Below, piece after piece: positions 34,833-43,154 of a stretch of DNA of 64,000 nt. Source of the stretch: Streptomyces sp. NRRL S-118 (GTDB taxonomy: Bacteria > Actinomycetota > Actinomycetes > Streptomycetales > Streptomycetaceae); contig NZ_KL591019.1 of assembly GCF_000716335.1 (NCBI RefSeq), positions 3,104 to 67,103 of the forward strand, in the 5' to 3' direction. The position numbers and the translations under genes were made by a program. Numbering within the stretch: the stretch's first letter is position 1; every line of letters begins with the position of its first letter. The notes beneath the pieces were generated by a model. That model searched no databases. It had not been told where the DNA came from and saw only the letters and a list, made by a program, of their open reading frames with translations.

Positions 34833-35832
34833 CGAATCCCACCCTGGGGTCGGCCAGTCCGTAGAGCAGGTCGGAGAGCAGGTTGCCGAGCAGCACCGCC
34901 GCGGTGGCCAGCACGGTCAGTGCGGCGAGCAGCGGGAAGTCGACGGAGGTGGCGGCCTGGACGGTCGCGGCCGCGATGCCCGGCCAGCTGAAGACCGTCT
35001 CCACGAGCAGCGCGCCGGTGATCAGTTCGGGGACGCGGGAGCCGATGAGGGTGAGCATCGGCAGCATCCCGGAGCGCAGGGCGTGTCCGAACAGGACGGT
35101 GCGTCCGCGCAGCCCGCGCGCGCGTGCGCCGCGTACGGGGTCCTCGTCGAGCGCGTGGGCGACGCCCTGGCGCACGTACAGGAAGAACCAGGGCAGCTGG
35201 GAGATGCCGAGGACGAGCGCGGGAAGCACCAGGTGGGTGGCGACCTGGCCGGGGGTCACGGTGTCGCTGGCCGTGTCGGTCAGTCCGCCGGCCGGCAGCA
35301 CGTCGAGTTCCAGGGCGAAGAACCAGATGGCGAGCAGTCCGAGCCAGAAGGCGGGTGCGGCTTCCAGGGTGTACGCGGCGGAGCTGACGCACCGGTCGAG
35401 CCAGCCGCCCTGCCGCCGTGCGGCCAGGACGCCGAGTGCGGTGCCGAGCAGGACGGCGACGGCGAAGGCGGTGGCCGCGAGCAGCACGGACCAGCCGATG
35501 CGCTCGCCGATGACGTCGGCGACGGGCTGGCGCATCACGCTGGAGTCGCCGAGGTGGCCCCTGACGGCGTCGGTGAGCCAGTTCCACCAGCGCGGGACGA
35601 GCGGCTGGTCGGCGCCGAGGTTGGCGCGGAGCTGGTCGAGGTTCTCCTGGGAGGCGGTGAGCCCGGCGGTGCCGGCGTACGCCTTGACGGGGTCGAAGGG
35701 GGACGCGGCGGCGACGGCGAAGACGCCGAAGGTCACCACGAGGAGCACGGGGACGGCGAACAGGGCCCGTCGTCCCGCCATCCGGGCCATCGCTCCCCAG
35801 GGGAGGCGGCGGCCCGTTCGTGCGGCGGTCAC
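34825..35832 (-). CDS. nikB: Nickel/peptide ABC transporter permease, NikB-like
   Basis: This 335-aa permease starts at GTG 35832, overlapping the NikA stop (GTGA). Family landmarks are the first helix (RRALFAVPVLLVVTFGVFAV), the periplasmic segment LRANLGADQPLVPRWWNWL, LGDSSVMRQPVADVIGER, the EAA-like loop (EDPVRGARARGLRGRTVLFGHALR) and the C-terminal DLLYGLADPRVGFDG. It has about six helices, and partners NikC. Confidence 0.92.
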   Translation of the reverse strand: MTAARTGRRLPWGAMARMAGRRALFAVPVLLVVTFGVFAVAAASPFDPVKAYAGTAGLTASQENLDQLRANLGADQPLVPRWWNWLTDAVRGHLGDSSVMRQPVADVIGERIGWSVLLAATAFAVAVLLGTALGVLAARRQGGWLDRCVSSAAYTLEAAPAFWLGLLAIWFFALELDVLPAGGLTDTASDTVTPGQVATHLVLPALVLGISQLPWFFLYVRQGVAHALDEDPVRGARARGLRGRTVLFGHALRSGMLPMLTLIGSRVPELITGALLVETVFSWPGIAAATVQAATSVDFPLLAALTVLATAAVLLGNLLSDLLYGLADPRVGFDG

Positions 35833-37424
35833 TTCTTGGGCGTCCACTTCTCGACGTTCCACCACGGGCCGGCGGCGAGGCCGTGGTCGTGCGGCTCGAC
35901 CTGGGTGGACAGCCCGTCCCAGGCGTCGCCGACGACGTACACGTGGTCGATGTGGGTGAGGAAGGTGTAGCCGGGGTTCTTCACCAGTTCGCGCTGGACG
36001 GTGTCGTAGGCGGCCTTGCGGGCGGCCTTGTCGTCGGTCCTCCGGCCGTCGTCGAGGGCCTTGTCGACGACAGGGTTGTCGTACCACGCCATGTTGTTGA
36101 AGCCGTCGCCGCCGAGGGAGGACTTGAGCAGCTGGTACTGGTCGAAGTCGGGGTCGCCGGGCGAGCCGCCGCCCGCGAGGACCGCGTCGTGCTTCATGCG
36201 CGGTTCGATGACCTCCCAGGTGCCGGCCTGGGTCCGGATGTCGATGCCGGCCTTCTTGGCGTCGGAGGCGTAGGCGAGGGCGTGGTCCTGGCGGAGCTTG
36301 TCGCCGGAGAGGTACCAGAGGGGGAAGGCGGCGCGGACGCCGTCCTTGGCGCGGATGCCGTCGGAGCCGCGCTTCCAGCCGGCGTCGTCGAGGATCTTCT
36401 CCGCCGCGGCCAGGTCGTGGCGGCGTTCGGTGCCCTTGGTGAACCACTCGCTGCCGGTGGGGACGGGGCCGTGGGCGGGCTTGCCGGCGCCTTCGAGGAT
36501 GTTGTCGACCATGGCCTCGCGGTCGACGGCGATGTCGAGGGCGCGGCGGATCGCGGTGTCACCGGTGACCTTGTTGTGGGTCGGCAGGGTCACGGTGCGG
36601 TAGTCGTAGGTGGTGGCCTCGTAGGTCTTCTTGTCGGCGTCGTTCCTGAACCCCTTGGCGAGGTTGGGCGGCAGGATCGCGCCGTCGAGGTCGCCGGAGC
36701 GCAGACGGGTGGCGCGGACGTCGTCGTCCTTGATGATCGCCATGGTGAACTTCTTCACCTTCGGTGCGCCGCCCCAGTAGTGGGGGTTGGCCTTGAAGCT
36801 GATCTTCTCGCCCTTGGACCAGCCGGTGAGGACGTACGGTCCGGTGCCGACGGGACGGGTGGTGAAGGGGCCGGAGTTGACGTCCTGCTTGCCCGCGACG
36901 TGCTCGGGGGCGATGGCGAGGACGGTGCGCTCGGCGAAGGGCGCGTAGGGGTACTTGAGGGTGAAGACGACCGTGTCGTCACCGGCCGCCTTGACGTCCT
37001 TCAGGGCGTCGAGCTCGGTCCTGGACGGGTTGTTGGTCTTCTTGTCGAGGATGGTGCGGTAGGTGAAGACGACGTCCTTGGCGCTGAACGGCTTGCCGTC
37101 GCTGAAGGTCACGCCCTTGCGGAGCTTGTAGGTGTACGTCAGGCCGTCCGCGCTCACCTCGGGCAGCGCGACCGCGAGGGCGGGCTTGAGCTTCATGTCG
37201 CCGTCGAAGGCGAGCAGCCCGTCGAAGATCTTGGAGTTGCCGTCCTTGCCGTAGCCGAGGAGGGGGCTGAGCGTCTCGGGCTCGTAGGCGATGCCGACGA
37301 CCACGCTGTCGCCGGCGCCGTGGCCGCTGCCGCCGGAGCCGGGGTTCGAGCAGGCCGCCGCGGTCAGGGCCAGGGCCCCGGCCAGCGTCGCGGCGGCCAT
37401 GCCGCGTATGGATCGGGCGGTCAT
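35829..37424 (-). CDS. nikA: Nickel/peptide ABC transporter substrate-binding lipoprotein, NikA-like
   Basis: This 531-aa SBP_bac_5 lipoprotein has lipobox LTAAAC with Cys25, so it is anchored outside the membrane. Domain features are VVVGIAYEPETLSPLLGY, YTYKLRKGVTFSDGKPFSAKDVVFTYR, PVGTGPYVLTGWSKGEKISFKANPHYWGG, and TAIRRALDIAVDREAMVDNI. The family binds peptides, nickel or nickel chelates. A Nur-like box just upstream favours nickel. ATG 37424 is chosen over GTG 37433 because GAGGGG is spaced better. It is first in the five-gene nikABCDE operon. Confidence 0.92.
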   Translation of the reverse strand: MTARSIRGMAAATLAGALALTAAACSNPGSGGSGHGAGDSVVVGIAYEPETLSPLLGYGKDGNSKIFDGLLAFDGDMKLKPALAVALPEVSADGLTYTYKLRKGVTFSDGKPFSAKDVVFTYRTILDKKTNNPSRTELDALKDVKAAGDDTVVFTLKYPYAPFAERTVLAIAPEHVAGKQDVNSGPFTTRPVGTGPYVLTGWSKGEKISFKANPHYWGGAPKVKKFTMAIIKDDDVRATRLRSGDLDGAILPPNLAKGFRNDADKKTYEATTYDYRTVTLPTHNKVTGDTAIRRALDIAVDREAMVDNILEGAGKPAHGPVPTGSEWFTKGTERRHDLAAAEKILDDAGWKRGSDGIRAKDGVRAAFPLWYLSGDKLRQDHALAYASDAKKAGIDIRTQAGTWEVIEPRMKHDAVLAGGGSPGDPDFDQYQLLKSSLGGDGFNNMAWYDNPVVDKALDDGRRTDDKAARKAAYDTVQRELVKNPGYTFLTHIDHVYVVGDAWDGLSTQVEPHDHGLAAGPWWNVEKWTPKK

Positions 37425-37455
37425 GGTCCACACCCCTCATGAAGATCAGCTGCTG

Positions 37456-37472
37456 TTGCGAACGATTCGCAA
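37456..37472 (-). promoter_or_regulatory. Nur-like nickel regulator box
   Basis: TTGCGAACGATTCGCAA is a perfect dyad 31 bases before the nikA start. It fits the reported Streptomyces Nur consensus tTGCaa-N5-ttGCAA in length (17) and in all conserved TGC/GCA positions. On the nikA strand it abuts TTTAAT, a plausible -10, so nickel-bound Nur would block the promoter. Confidence 0.75.
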
Positions 37473-37511
37473 TTAAACAGCATGTAGAGGGGTGGGCGCC
37501 TACCACGGTCC

Positions 37512-38591
37512 TTACGAGCCGGTCCGGGGCCCGGGGAGGTCCACCAGCTCGGCGAGCGCTTCCTTGTGCCTTCCCGCCGCACCCAGCGCGGCCTGGTCGG
37601 CCTTGGCGCGCTTGAGGTAGAGGTGCGCCGGGTGCTCCCAGGTCATACCGATGCCGCCGTGCAGCTGGACGCATTCCTCCGCCGCGTGGACGGCCACCCG
37701 TGAGCAGTACACCTGGGCGACGGCCACGGCGAGCGGGGCGTCGCCGCTGCCGGTGGCGAGCGCGTCGGCGGCGTTGCGGGCGGCGGCGCGGGCGTGCACG
37801 ACCTGGAGCCACAGCTGCGCCATGCGGTGCTTGAGCGCCTGGAAGGAACCGATCGGGCGGTTGAACTGGTGGCGCTGGCGGGTGTGGCGGACCGTCTCCT
37901 CCAGGCACCACTCGGCGACGCCGAGCTGCTCCGAGGCGAGCAGTCCGGCCCCCGCGAGCAGCCCGCGGTGCACCGCCGCGCGGGCGGCGTCCGCGTCGGC
38001 GAGCCGGGTTCCGGCGTCGGCGGCGGTCACGGCGGCGAGGGGGCGGGTCAGGTCCAGCGGGGTCTGCGGCACGATGGAGGCGTCGGCGGCGTCGACCGCG
38101 TACAGCCCGTCGGGCCGCACCACGAGCAGCACGTCGGCGCGGGCGGCGTCCGCCACGCCGGTGACGGTACCGGTGGTCGCCGGCTCGTACCCGGGCCCGG
38201 CTGAGAACGGCACGGCGAGCACGGCGGTCCTGCTGCCGGTGGCGAGCTCGCCGAGCAGGTCGACGGCGGCCCGGCTCGTGTCCAGGGCGAGCAGCGTCCC
38301 GGTCGCGACGACGGAGCTGGTGAGGTACGGGACCGGCGTCACCGCGCGGCCGAGCTCCTCCAGTACGACGGCCGCCTCGCGGTGGGTCGCGCCCTGGCCG
38401 CCGAGCTTCTCGGGGACGAGGAGCCCGGCCGCGCCCATGTCCGCCGCGAGCGCCTGCCAGAGGGCGGGGTCGTACGGCGTGTCGCGCTCGATGCGGCCGG
38501 CCAGCTCAGCGGGGTCGGCGCGGCCGGTGAGCAGGGAGCGCACGGCGGCCCGCAGGTCGCTCTCGGCCTCGGAGTAGAGCAGGTCGGTCAT
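37512..38591 (-). CDS. Acyl-CoA dehydrogenase, second subunit-type
   Basis: This 359-aa ACAD-family protein has LYSEAESDLRAAVRSLL at the start, VPEKLGGQGATHREAAVVLEELGRAV, and the C-terminal FNRPIGSFQALKHRMAQLWLQVVHARA and CVQLHGGIGMTWEHPAHLYLKRAK. The flavin-contacting middle domain is abbreviated and lacks a clear catalytic Glu in the usual loop, as in partners of heteromeric (steroid-type FadE) dehydrogenases. ATG 38591 overlaps the upstream ACAD stop (ATGA). It is probably one half of a heterotetramer with that protein; the acyl substrate is unknown. Confidence 0.9.
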   Translation of the reverse strand: MTDLLYSEAESDLRAAVRSLLTGRADPAELAGRIERDTPYDPALWQALAADMGAAGLLVPEKLGGQGATHREAAVVLEELGRAVTPVPYLTSSVVATGTLLALDTSRAAVDLLGELATGSRTAVLAVPFSAGPGYEPATTGTVTGVADAARADVLLVVRPDGLYAVDAADASIVPQTPLDLTRPLAAVTAADAGTRLADADAARAAVHRGLLAGAGLLASEQLGVAEWCLEETVRHTRQRHQFNRPIGSFQALKHRMAQLWLQVVHARAAARNAADALATGSGDAPLAVAVAQVYCSRVAVHAAEECVQLHGGIGMTWEHPAHLYLKRAKADQAALGAAGRHKEALAELVDLPGPRTGS

Positions 38592-39769
38592 CGCGCCAGG
38601 TCCTTCCATGCGACGTCCTTGTCGGTGCGCGGCTCGGCGGGCAGGCCGAGGACGCGCTCGGCGACGATGTTGAGGAGCACCTCGCTGGTACCGCCCTCGA
38701 TGGAGTTGCCCTTGGAGCGCAGGTAGCGGTAGCCGGCGTCGCGGCCGGTGAAGTCGACCAGCTCGGGGCGGCGCATGGTCCAGTCGCCGTACAGCAGGCC
38801 CTCCTCGCCGAGGAGTTCGACCTCCAGGCCGCTGATCTCCTGGTTGAGGCGGGCGAAGGCGAGCTTCATGGCGCTGCCCTCGGGGCCGGGCTGGCCCGCC
38901 ACGAGCTGCTGGCGCAGCCGCTCGCCGGTGAGCCGGGCGACCTCGGCGTCCACCCACAGGTCGAGCAGGCGCTGGTGGAGGTCGTGGCTGCGCAGTTCGG
39001 GGCGCTCGCGCCAGGTCCGCGAGACGGGGCCGATCATGCCGCCCTCGCGCGGGATGCGGGCGCCTCCGATGGCGACGCGCTCGTTGTTCAGGGTGGTCTG
39101 GGCGACCTTCCAGCCGTCGCCGATCTCGCCGAGGCGGTGGGCGTCGGGGATGCGGACGCCGGTGAGGAAGACCTCGTTGAACTCGGCCTCGCCGGTGATC
39201 TGGCGAAGCGGCCGCACCTCGACGCCCGGGTCGGTCATGTCGCACAGGAAGTAGGTGATGCCGCGGTGCTTGGGGGCGTCCGGGTCGGTGCGGGCGATGA
39301 GGATCGCCCAGCGGGCCACGTGGGCGCTGGACGTCCAGACCTTCTGGCCGTCGACCACCCAGTCCTCCCCGTCGCGCACCGCGCGGGTGCCCAGCGCGGC
39401 GAGGTCGGAGCCGGCGCCGGGCTCGCTGAACAGCTGGCACCACACCTCCTCCCCCACCCACAGGGGGCGCAGGAAGCGCCGCTTCTGCTCCTCTGTGCCG
39501 TAGGCGAGGATCGTCGGAGCCGCCATGCCGAGGCCGATCCCGATGCGGCGCGGGTCGTTGTCGGGGGCTCCGGCGGCCTCCAGTTCGGCGTCGACGACGG
39601 CCTGGAGGGCGCGGGGGGCGCCGAGTCCGCCGAGTCCCACCGGGTAGTGGACCCAGGCGAGACCGGCGTCGAACCGGGCCTTGAGGAAGTCCGTGCGGCC
39701 GGTTGTGGCGGGCGGGTGCGCGGCCAGCAGCTCCTGGGTGAGGCGGCGCAGGTCGTCGGCGTCGGTCAT
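38588..39769 (-). CDS. Acyl-CoA dehydrogenase, larger partner
   Basis: This 393-aa ACAD has CQLFSEPGAGSDLAALGTRAVRDG, VVDGQKVWTSSAHVARWAILIART, FNEVFLTGVRIPDAHRLG, GWKVAQTTLNNERV and the C-terminal GNSIEGGTSEVLLNIVAERVLGLP. It should dehydrogenate an acyl-CoA at C2-C3 using FAD. Its start and stop overlap the flanking genes (ATGA at both ends), forming a tight three-gene operon with the oxidoreductase and the second ACAD. This arrangement recalls steroid or branched-acid degradation modules. Confidence 0.93.
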   Translation of the reverse strand: MTDADDLRRLTQELLAAHPPATTGRTDFLKARFDAGLAWVHYPVGLGGLGAPRALQAVVDAELEAAGAPDNDPRRIGIGLGMAAPTILAYGTEEQKRRFLRPLWVGEEVWCQLFSEPGAGSDLAALGTRAVRDGEDWVVDGQKVWTSSAHVARWAILIARTDPDAPKHRGITYFLCDMTDPGVEVRPLRQITGEAEFNEVFLTGVRIPDAHRLGEIGDGWKVAQTTLNNERVAIGGARIPREGGMIGPVSRTWRERPELRSHDLHQRLLDLWVDAEVARLTGERLRQQLVAGQPGPEGSAMKLAFARLNQEISGLEVELLGEEGLLYGDWTMRRPELVDFTGRDAGYRYLRSKGNSIEGGTSEVLLNIVAERVLGLPAEPRTDKDVAWKDLAR

Positions 39770-40743
39770 CGTGCTGCTCCTTCCGTGGCGGCCGGGAGGA
39801 CGACCAGGCGGCCGGTGGTGGCGCCGTCGGCGACGCGCTGGACCGCGGCCGGCGCGTCCTCGAAGGCGACGCGCTCGCTGATCAGCGGCTTGATGAGGCC
39901 CTTGGCGGCGTACGCGGTGAGTGTGTCGTGGCAGCGGCGGACCGCCTCGGGGTCGTACTGGTTGTACAGGCCCCAGTGCAGGCCGACGATCGAGTAGTTC
40001 TTGACCAGGGCGTGGTTGAGAGCGGGGGCCGGGATGTCGCCGCTGGCGAAGCCGACCACGATGATCCGGCCCTCGAAGGCCACGCACTTGGCCGACTTGG
40101 CGTACGCGTCGCCGCCGACCGGGTCGTAGACGACGTCGGCGCCCCGGCCGCCGGTGGCCTCCTTGACGGCCGCGACGATGTCCTCGGTGCGCCGGTCGAT
40201 GACGAGGTCGCAACCGAGTTCGCGCGCGGCGGCCGCCTTCTCCGCGCCCCCCACGACTCCGATGACCTGCGCGCCGGCCGCCTTGCCGAGCTGTACGGCG
40301 GCGCTGCCGACGCCGCCCGCGGCGGCGTGGACGAGGAGGGTCTCGCCCTCCTTCAGTCCGGCCCGGCGGTGCAGCCCGAACCAGCCGGTCTGGTAGCCGA
40401 TGTGCAGGGCCGCGGCTTCGGCGTCGTCGAGGGCGTCGGGCGCGGGCAGGACCGCGGCGCCGTCGGCGACGACGTACTCGGCGAGCCCGCCGTACGGCAG
40501 GGCGGGCGTGGCGATCACGCGGCGGCCGTCCTCCGTCTCGCCGCAGATCTCCACGCCGGGGGTGAAGGGGAGGGGCGGGCGCACCTGGTAGTGGCCCCGG
40601 CACAGCAGCGCGTCCGGGAAGTTGATGTTCGCGGCCCTGACCCGCAGCAGGATCTGCCCGTCCCCGGGCGTGGGCCGGTCCACCTCTTCGAGCCGCATCA
40701 CCTCGCTCGGCTCGCCGTTGCGGTGTACGCGCCATGCCTGCAT
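39766..40743 (-). CDS. NADPH:quinone oxidoreductase-like MDR protein
   Basis: This 325-aa zinc-independent MDR has RAANINFPDALLCRGHYQVRPPLPFTPGVEICG, then GYQTGWFGLHRRAGLKEGETLLVHAAAGGVGSAAVQLGKAAG (nucleotide-binding AAxGGVGS) and VVGFASGDIP. It resembles quinone oxidoreductases and crotonyl-type enoyl reductases and could act on the acyl chain handled by the two ACADs. ATG 40743 follows GGAGG. The upstream palindrome at 40791-40802 is a probable operator for the operon. Confidence 0.9.
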   Translation of the reverse strand: MQAWRVHRNGEPSEVMRLEEVDRPTPGDGQILLRVRAANINFPDALLCRGHYQVRPPLPFTPGVEICGETEDGRRVIATPALPYGGLAEYVVADGAAVLPAPDALDDAEAAALHIGYQTGWFGLHRRAGLKEGETLLVHAAAGGVGSAAVQLGKAAGAQVIGVVGGAEKAAAARELGCDLVIDRRTEDIVAAVKEATGGRGADVVYDPVGGDAYAKSAKCVAFEGRIIVVGFASGDIPAPALNHALVKNYSIVGLHWGLYNQYDPEAVRRCHDTLTAYAAKGLIKPLISERVAFEDAPAAVQRVADGATTGRLVVLPAATEGAAR

Positions 40744-40790
40744 CGAGGGCCTCCACAAGGGTCGGGCAGAACCACCTTGGGCCACATACT

Positions 40791-40802
40791 AAGCGGTCGC
40801 TT
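40791..40802. promoter_or_regulatory. Candidate TetR-type operator for the acyl-CoA operon
   Basis: AAGCGGTCGCTT has 5-bp inverted arms (AAGCG/CGCTT), lies 48 bases before the oxidoreductase start, and is next to TACTA. It resembles sites of TetR regulators of fatty-acid or steroid catabolism. No regulator gene is adjacent. Confidence 0.45.
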
Positions 40803-40855
40803 GCCTCGCAGGGAAGGGGCGGGCCCCGGAGACCGCCGGGCCTTCCGGGGCTTCT

Positions 40856-40881
40856 CCCCGCCCGGGCTCGCGCGGGCGGGG
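40856..40881 (-). terminator. Terminator after PIG-L gene
   Basis: CCCCGCCCG and CGGGCGGGG form a 9-bp stem with an 8-base loop, 6 bases after the PIG-L stop. Confidence 0.7.
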
Positions 40882-40887
40882 CAGGGG

Positions 40888-41643
40888 TCAGCGGCTGAAG
40901 AGCTCGAAGGTCACGGCGGGGCGACCGCCGAAGCGCGCGGCCGCGGCCTGCGCGTTGCCGGTGAGGAAGGTGCGGCAGTACTCCTCCGGGTCCTGGTCCG
41001 TCAGGCCCTCGATGTACGCGCGGTGCTCCAGCAGCGAACGCACGGCGCGCTCCAGGCCGGGCGCCGCGTCGACGGCGTGGGTCGGCGTGGAGGATCCGGC
41101 GACGGCCACCCAGCGGACGCCGTTCCACGGTTCGAGGCCCTGCTCGGTGAGCTCGGGGAAGATCCAGCGGTTGCCCGCGTCCCCCGCCGCGTCGAGGGTG
41201 GCGCGGCCGACCGCGACGTGGTCGGGGGTGTTCCAGGCGACACCGCCCCAGGTGTCGCGGTGGTTGAGCGTGATGACGAGCTCCGGGCGATGGCGGCGGA
41301 TCGCGGCGGCGATGTCCCGGCGCAGCGCGAGGCCGTACTCGACGACGCCGTCCCGGTGGTCGAGGAACTCCACCACCGGGACGCCGACGACCGCGGCGCT
41401 GGCCCGCTGCTCCCGCTCCCGCAGGGGTCCGCAGGTGGCGGGGTCGATGCCGTCGATGCCGGCCTCACCGCGCGTGGCGAGGAGGTACGCGACCTCGCGG
41501 CCGGCGTCGGTCCAGGCGGCGACGGCCGCGGAGCACCCGTATTCGAGGTCGTCGGGGTGGGCGACCACGGCGAGGGCACGCTGCCAGTCCTCGGGCATCG
41601 GCCGGAGCTGGTCGGCCGGTTGATCGGTCAGGTGATCGGTCAT
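40888..41643 (-). CDS. PIG-L family deacetylase
   Basis: This 251-aa protein of the PIG-L/LmbE family has the zinc motif AVVAHPDDLEYG (AHPDD) and the third ligand in NTPDHVAVG, with VITLNHRDTWGG between. Family members deacetylate N-acetylglucosaminyl compounds, including mycothiol precursors and antibiotics. The substrate is not determinable, and nearby genes give no clue. ATG 41643 has no strong ribosome-binding site; the upstream region is filled by 8-bp tandem repeats. It is soluble, with no export signal. Confidence 0.92.
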   Translation of the reverse strand: MTDHLTDQPADQLRPMPEDWQRALAVVAHPDDLEYGCSAAVAAWTDAGREVAYLLATRGEAGIDGIDPATCGPLREREQRASAAVVGVPVVEFLDHRDGVVEYGLALRRDIAAAIRRHRPELVITLNHRDTWGGVAWNTPDHVAVGRATLDAAGDAGNRWIFPELTEQGLEPWNGVRWVAVAGSSTPTHAVDAAPGLERAVRSLLEHRAYIEGLTDQDPEEYCRTFLTGNAQAAAARFGGRPAVTFELFSR

Positions 41644-41721
41644 GGCCGCAGGATACGGGCGCGGTGATCAACTCCGTGGCCGTATCGCCCGGGTGGGAGA
41701 AAGGCGTCGCCGCCTCGCCAT

Positions 41722-41785
41722 CTCACCACCTCACCACCTCGCCGCGTCACCGCGTCACCGCGTCACCGCGTCACCGCGTCACCGG
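41722..41785. repeat. Eight-unit 8-bp tandem repeat
   Basis: Units run CTCACCAC twice, CTCGCCGC, GTCACCGC four times and GTCACCGG, without gaps. They lie between the PIG-L start and the cellulase stop. An array of identical octamers is prone to slippage and should vary between strains. Confidence 0.9.
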
Positions 41786-41903
41786 CGCGAGGATGCGGTT
41801 CGGGAGCGGGGGCCGCCCGTGCGGACAGGTTCGTGCCGGTTCCGCGCCCCGCCCGGCGTGGCGATGCCCCCGCCGGTGCGGCACACGCGGCGGGGGCACC
41901 GGG

Positions 41904-42956
41904 TCAGCGTCCGCCGAAGGCGTCGGCGGACCTGATCCGCTCGCGCACCCACACACCGGCGGGCTTCAGGGAGCCGGTGCCGGCCCAGGGGCCGCCGGTG
42001 GCGCAGGTGCCGCTGCGGAAGACGGCGCCGGAGCGGTGGTCGTCGGAGAAGTTCCAGTTGGACCAGCTGATCTTCTTGCTCGCCATCAGGTCGAGGTAGC
42101 GCTGCGCCATGGCGAAGTCGTCGGCGCCCTCCCCCGCATAGTCCTGGGTGCCGAACTCGGTGACGAAGACGGGGAGCTTGTCGGCCGCCCTGGAGAGGGT
42201 GGCGAGGTACTCGTCGCGGTGCGAGGCGGCGTAGAAGTGGAAGGTGTACATGATGTTGGCGGCGCGCACCGGGGCGGCCACCACCTCCCGCTCGTCGGAG
42301 CCCTCGGAGACGCCGAACGACGACCACGCGCGCGTGCCGACGAGGACCGGGGTGGCGGGGTCCTCGGCACGGATGACGGGGATGAGCTGTTCGGCATAGC
42401 TCCTGATGCGGGACCAGCCGACTCCGCTGGGCTCGTTGGCGATCTCGTACAGGAGGTTGTTCTTGGCGCGGTGGCGCCGGGCGATCTCGGTGAAGAAGGT
42501 CTTGGCGCGGGCGAGGTTGTGGTGCGGGTCGCCGGGGCTGAGCATGTGCCAGTCGACGATGGCGTACAGGCCGCGGGCGGTCGCCTGCTCGATGAGGGAG
42601 TGCACCAGGTCCGTGTACTTGCGCGGGTCGGTTTCGTAGCCGCCCTCCTGGATGTACATCGAGATGCGCAGGACGTCGGCCTTCCAGTCCTGGGCCAGGG
42701 CGTCGAGGGAGCCGCTGGTCAGGCACCGGCTGTACCACTGCAGGCCGTGCGTGGACATGCCGCGCAGCTGGATGGGGACTCCGTGCTGGTTGCAGAGCTT
42801 GGTGCCGCACACCCGGAGCCGGCCGTTGGCCGCGACCGGGGTGCGGAGCTCCTGCGCGCGCTGGACCGCCGCGGCGTGCATCACGGGCGAGGGCGGCTGG
42901 GCGAACCCGAGCAGCAGGGCCGCCAGGAGCAGAGGGAGGAGAAGGATCCGTCTCAT
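41904..42956 (-). CDS. Secreted GH5 cellulase/endoglucanase-like enzyme
   Basis: The 350-aa protein has a signal peptide (MRRILLLPLLLAALLLGFA). A single GH5 catalytic domain follows: LRGMSTHGLQWY, LYAIVDWHMLSPGDPHHN, the acid/base Glu175 in LLYEIANEPSG and the nucleophile Glu267 in VFVTEFGTQDY, with HFYAASHR between. No carbohydrate-binding module is present. It should hydrolyse beta-1,4-glucan or a related polymer outside the cell. ATG 42956 follows GGAGACC. A palindrome at 42996-43008 is a likely operator. Confidence 0.93.
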   Translation of the reverse strand: MRRILLLPLLLAALLLGFAQPPSPVMHAAAVQRAQELRTPVAANGRLRVCGTKLCNQHGVPIQLRGMSTHGLQWYSRCLTSGSLDALAQDWKADVLRISMYIQEGGYETDPRKYTDLVHSLIEQATARGLYAIVDWHMLSPGDPHHNLARAKTFFTEIARRHRAKNNLLYEIANEPSGVGWSRIRSYAEQLIPVIRAEDPATPVLVGTRAWSSFGVSEGSDEREVVAAPVRAANIMYTFHFYAASHRDEYLATLSRAADKLPVFVTEFGTQDYAGEGADDFAMAQRYLDLMASKKISWSNWNFSDDHRSGAVFRSGTCATGGPWAGTGSLKPAGVWVRERIRSADAFGGR

Positions 42957-42995
42957 GGGGGGTCTCCAATGCCATCGACGGAGCGTGAGACTGGA

Positions 42996-43008
42996 AGGAA
43001 ACTTTCCT
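42996..43008. promoter_or_regulatory. Palindrome upstream of cellulase
   Basis: AGGAAACTTTCCT is a 6-bp-arm dyad around a central C, 40 bases before the GH5 start, in an AT-rich patch that also holds CTAACTTTC. Similar GGAAA/TTTCC dyads precede secreted hydrolases in Streptomyces. The binding protein is not inferable. Confidence 0.45.
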
Positions 43009-43154
43009 AACTTTCTGAGGTGATGAATAGCAGGGGGTGAGTCGCACTGCAAGGCTCATGACAAAAGACGGGGCCCGCCACGGCGAACACGGAGGCGGCT
43101 CCCACGGCCTCCACACGGTCGCTGCCCCGAGGGATCCGGTGCTAGAAATGGGGC

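Noticed and set aside
41722..41785. CRISPR-like array
   Set aside because: Units are 8 bp with no spacers; it is a simple tandem repeat and no cas genes are present.
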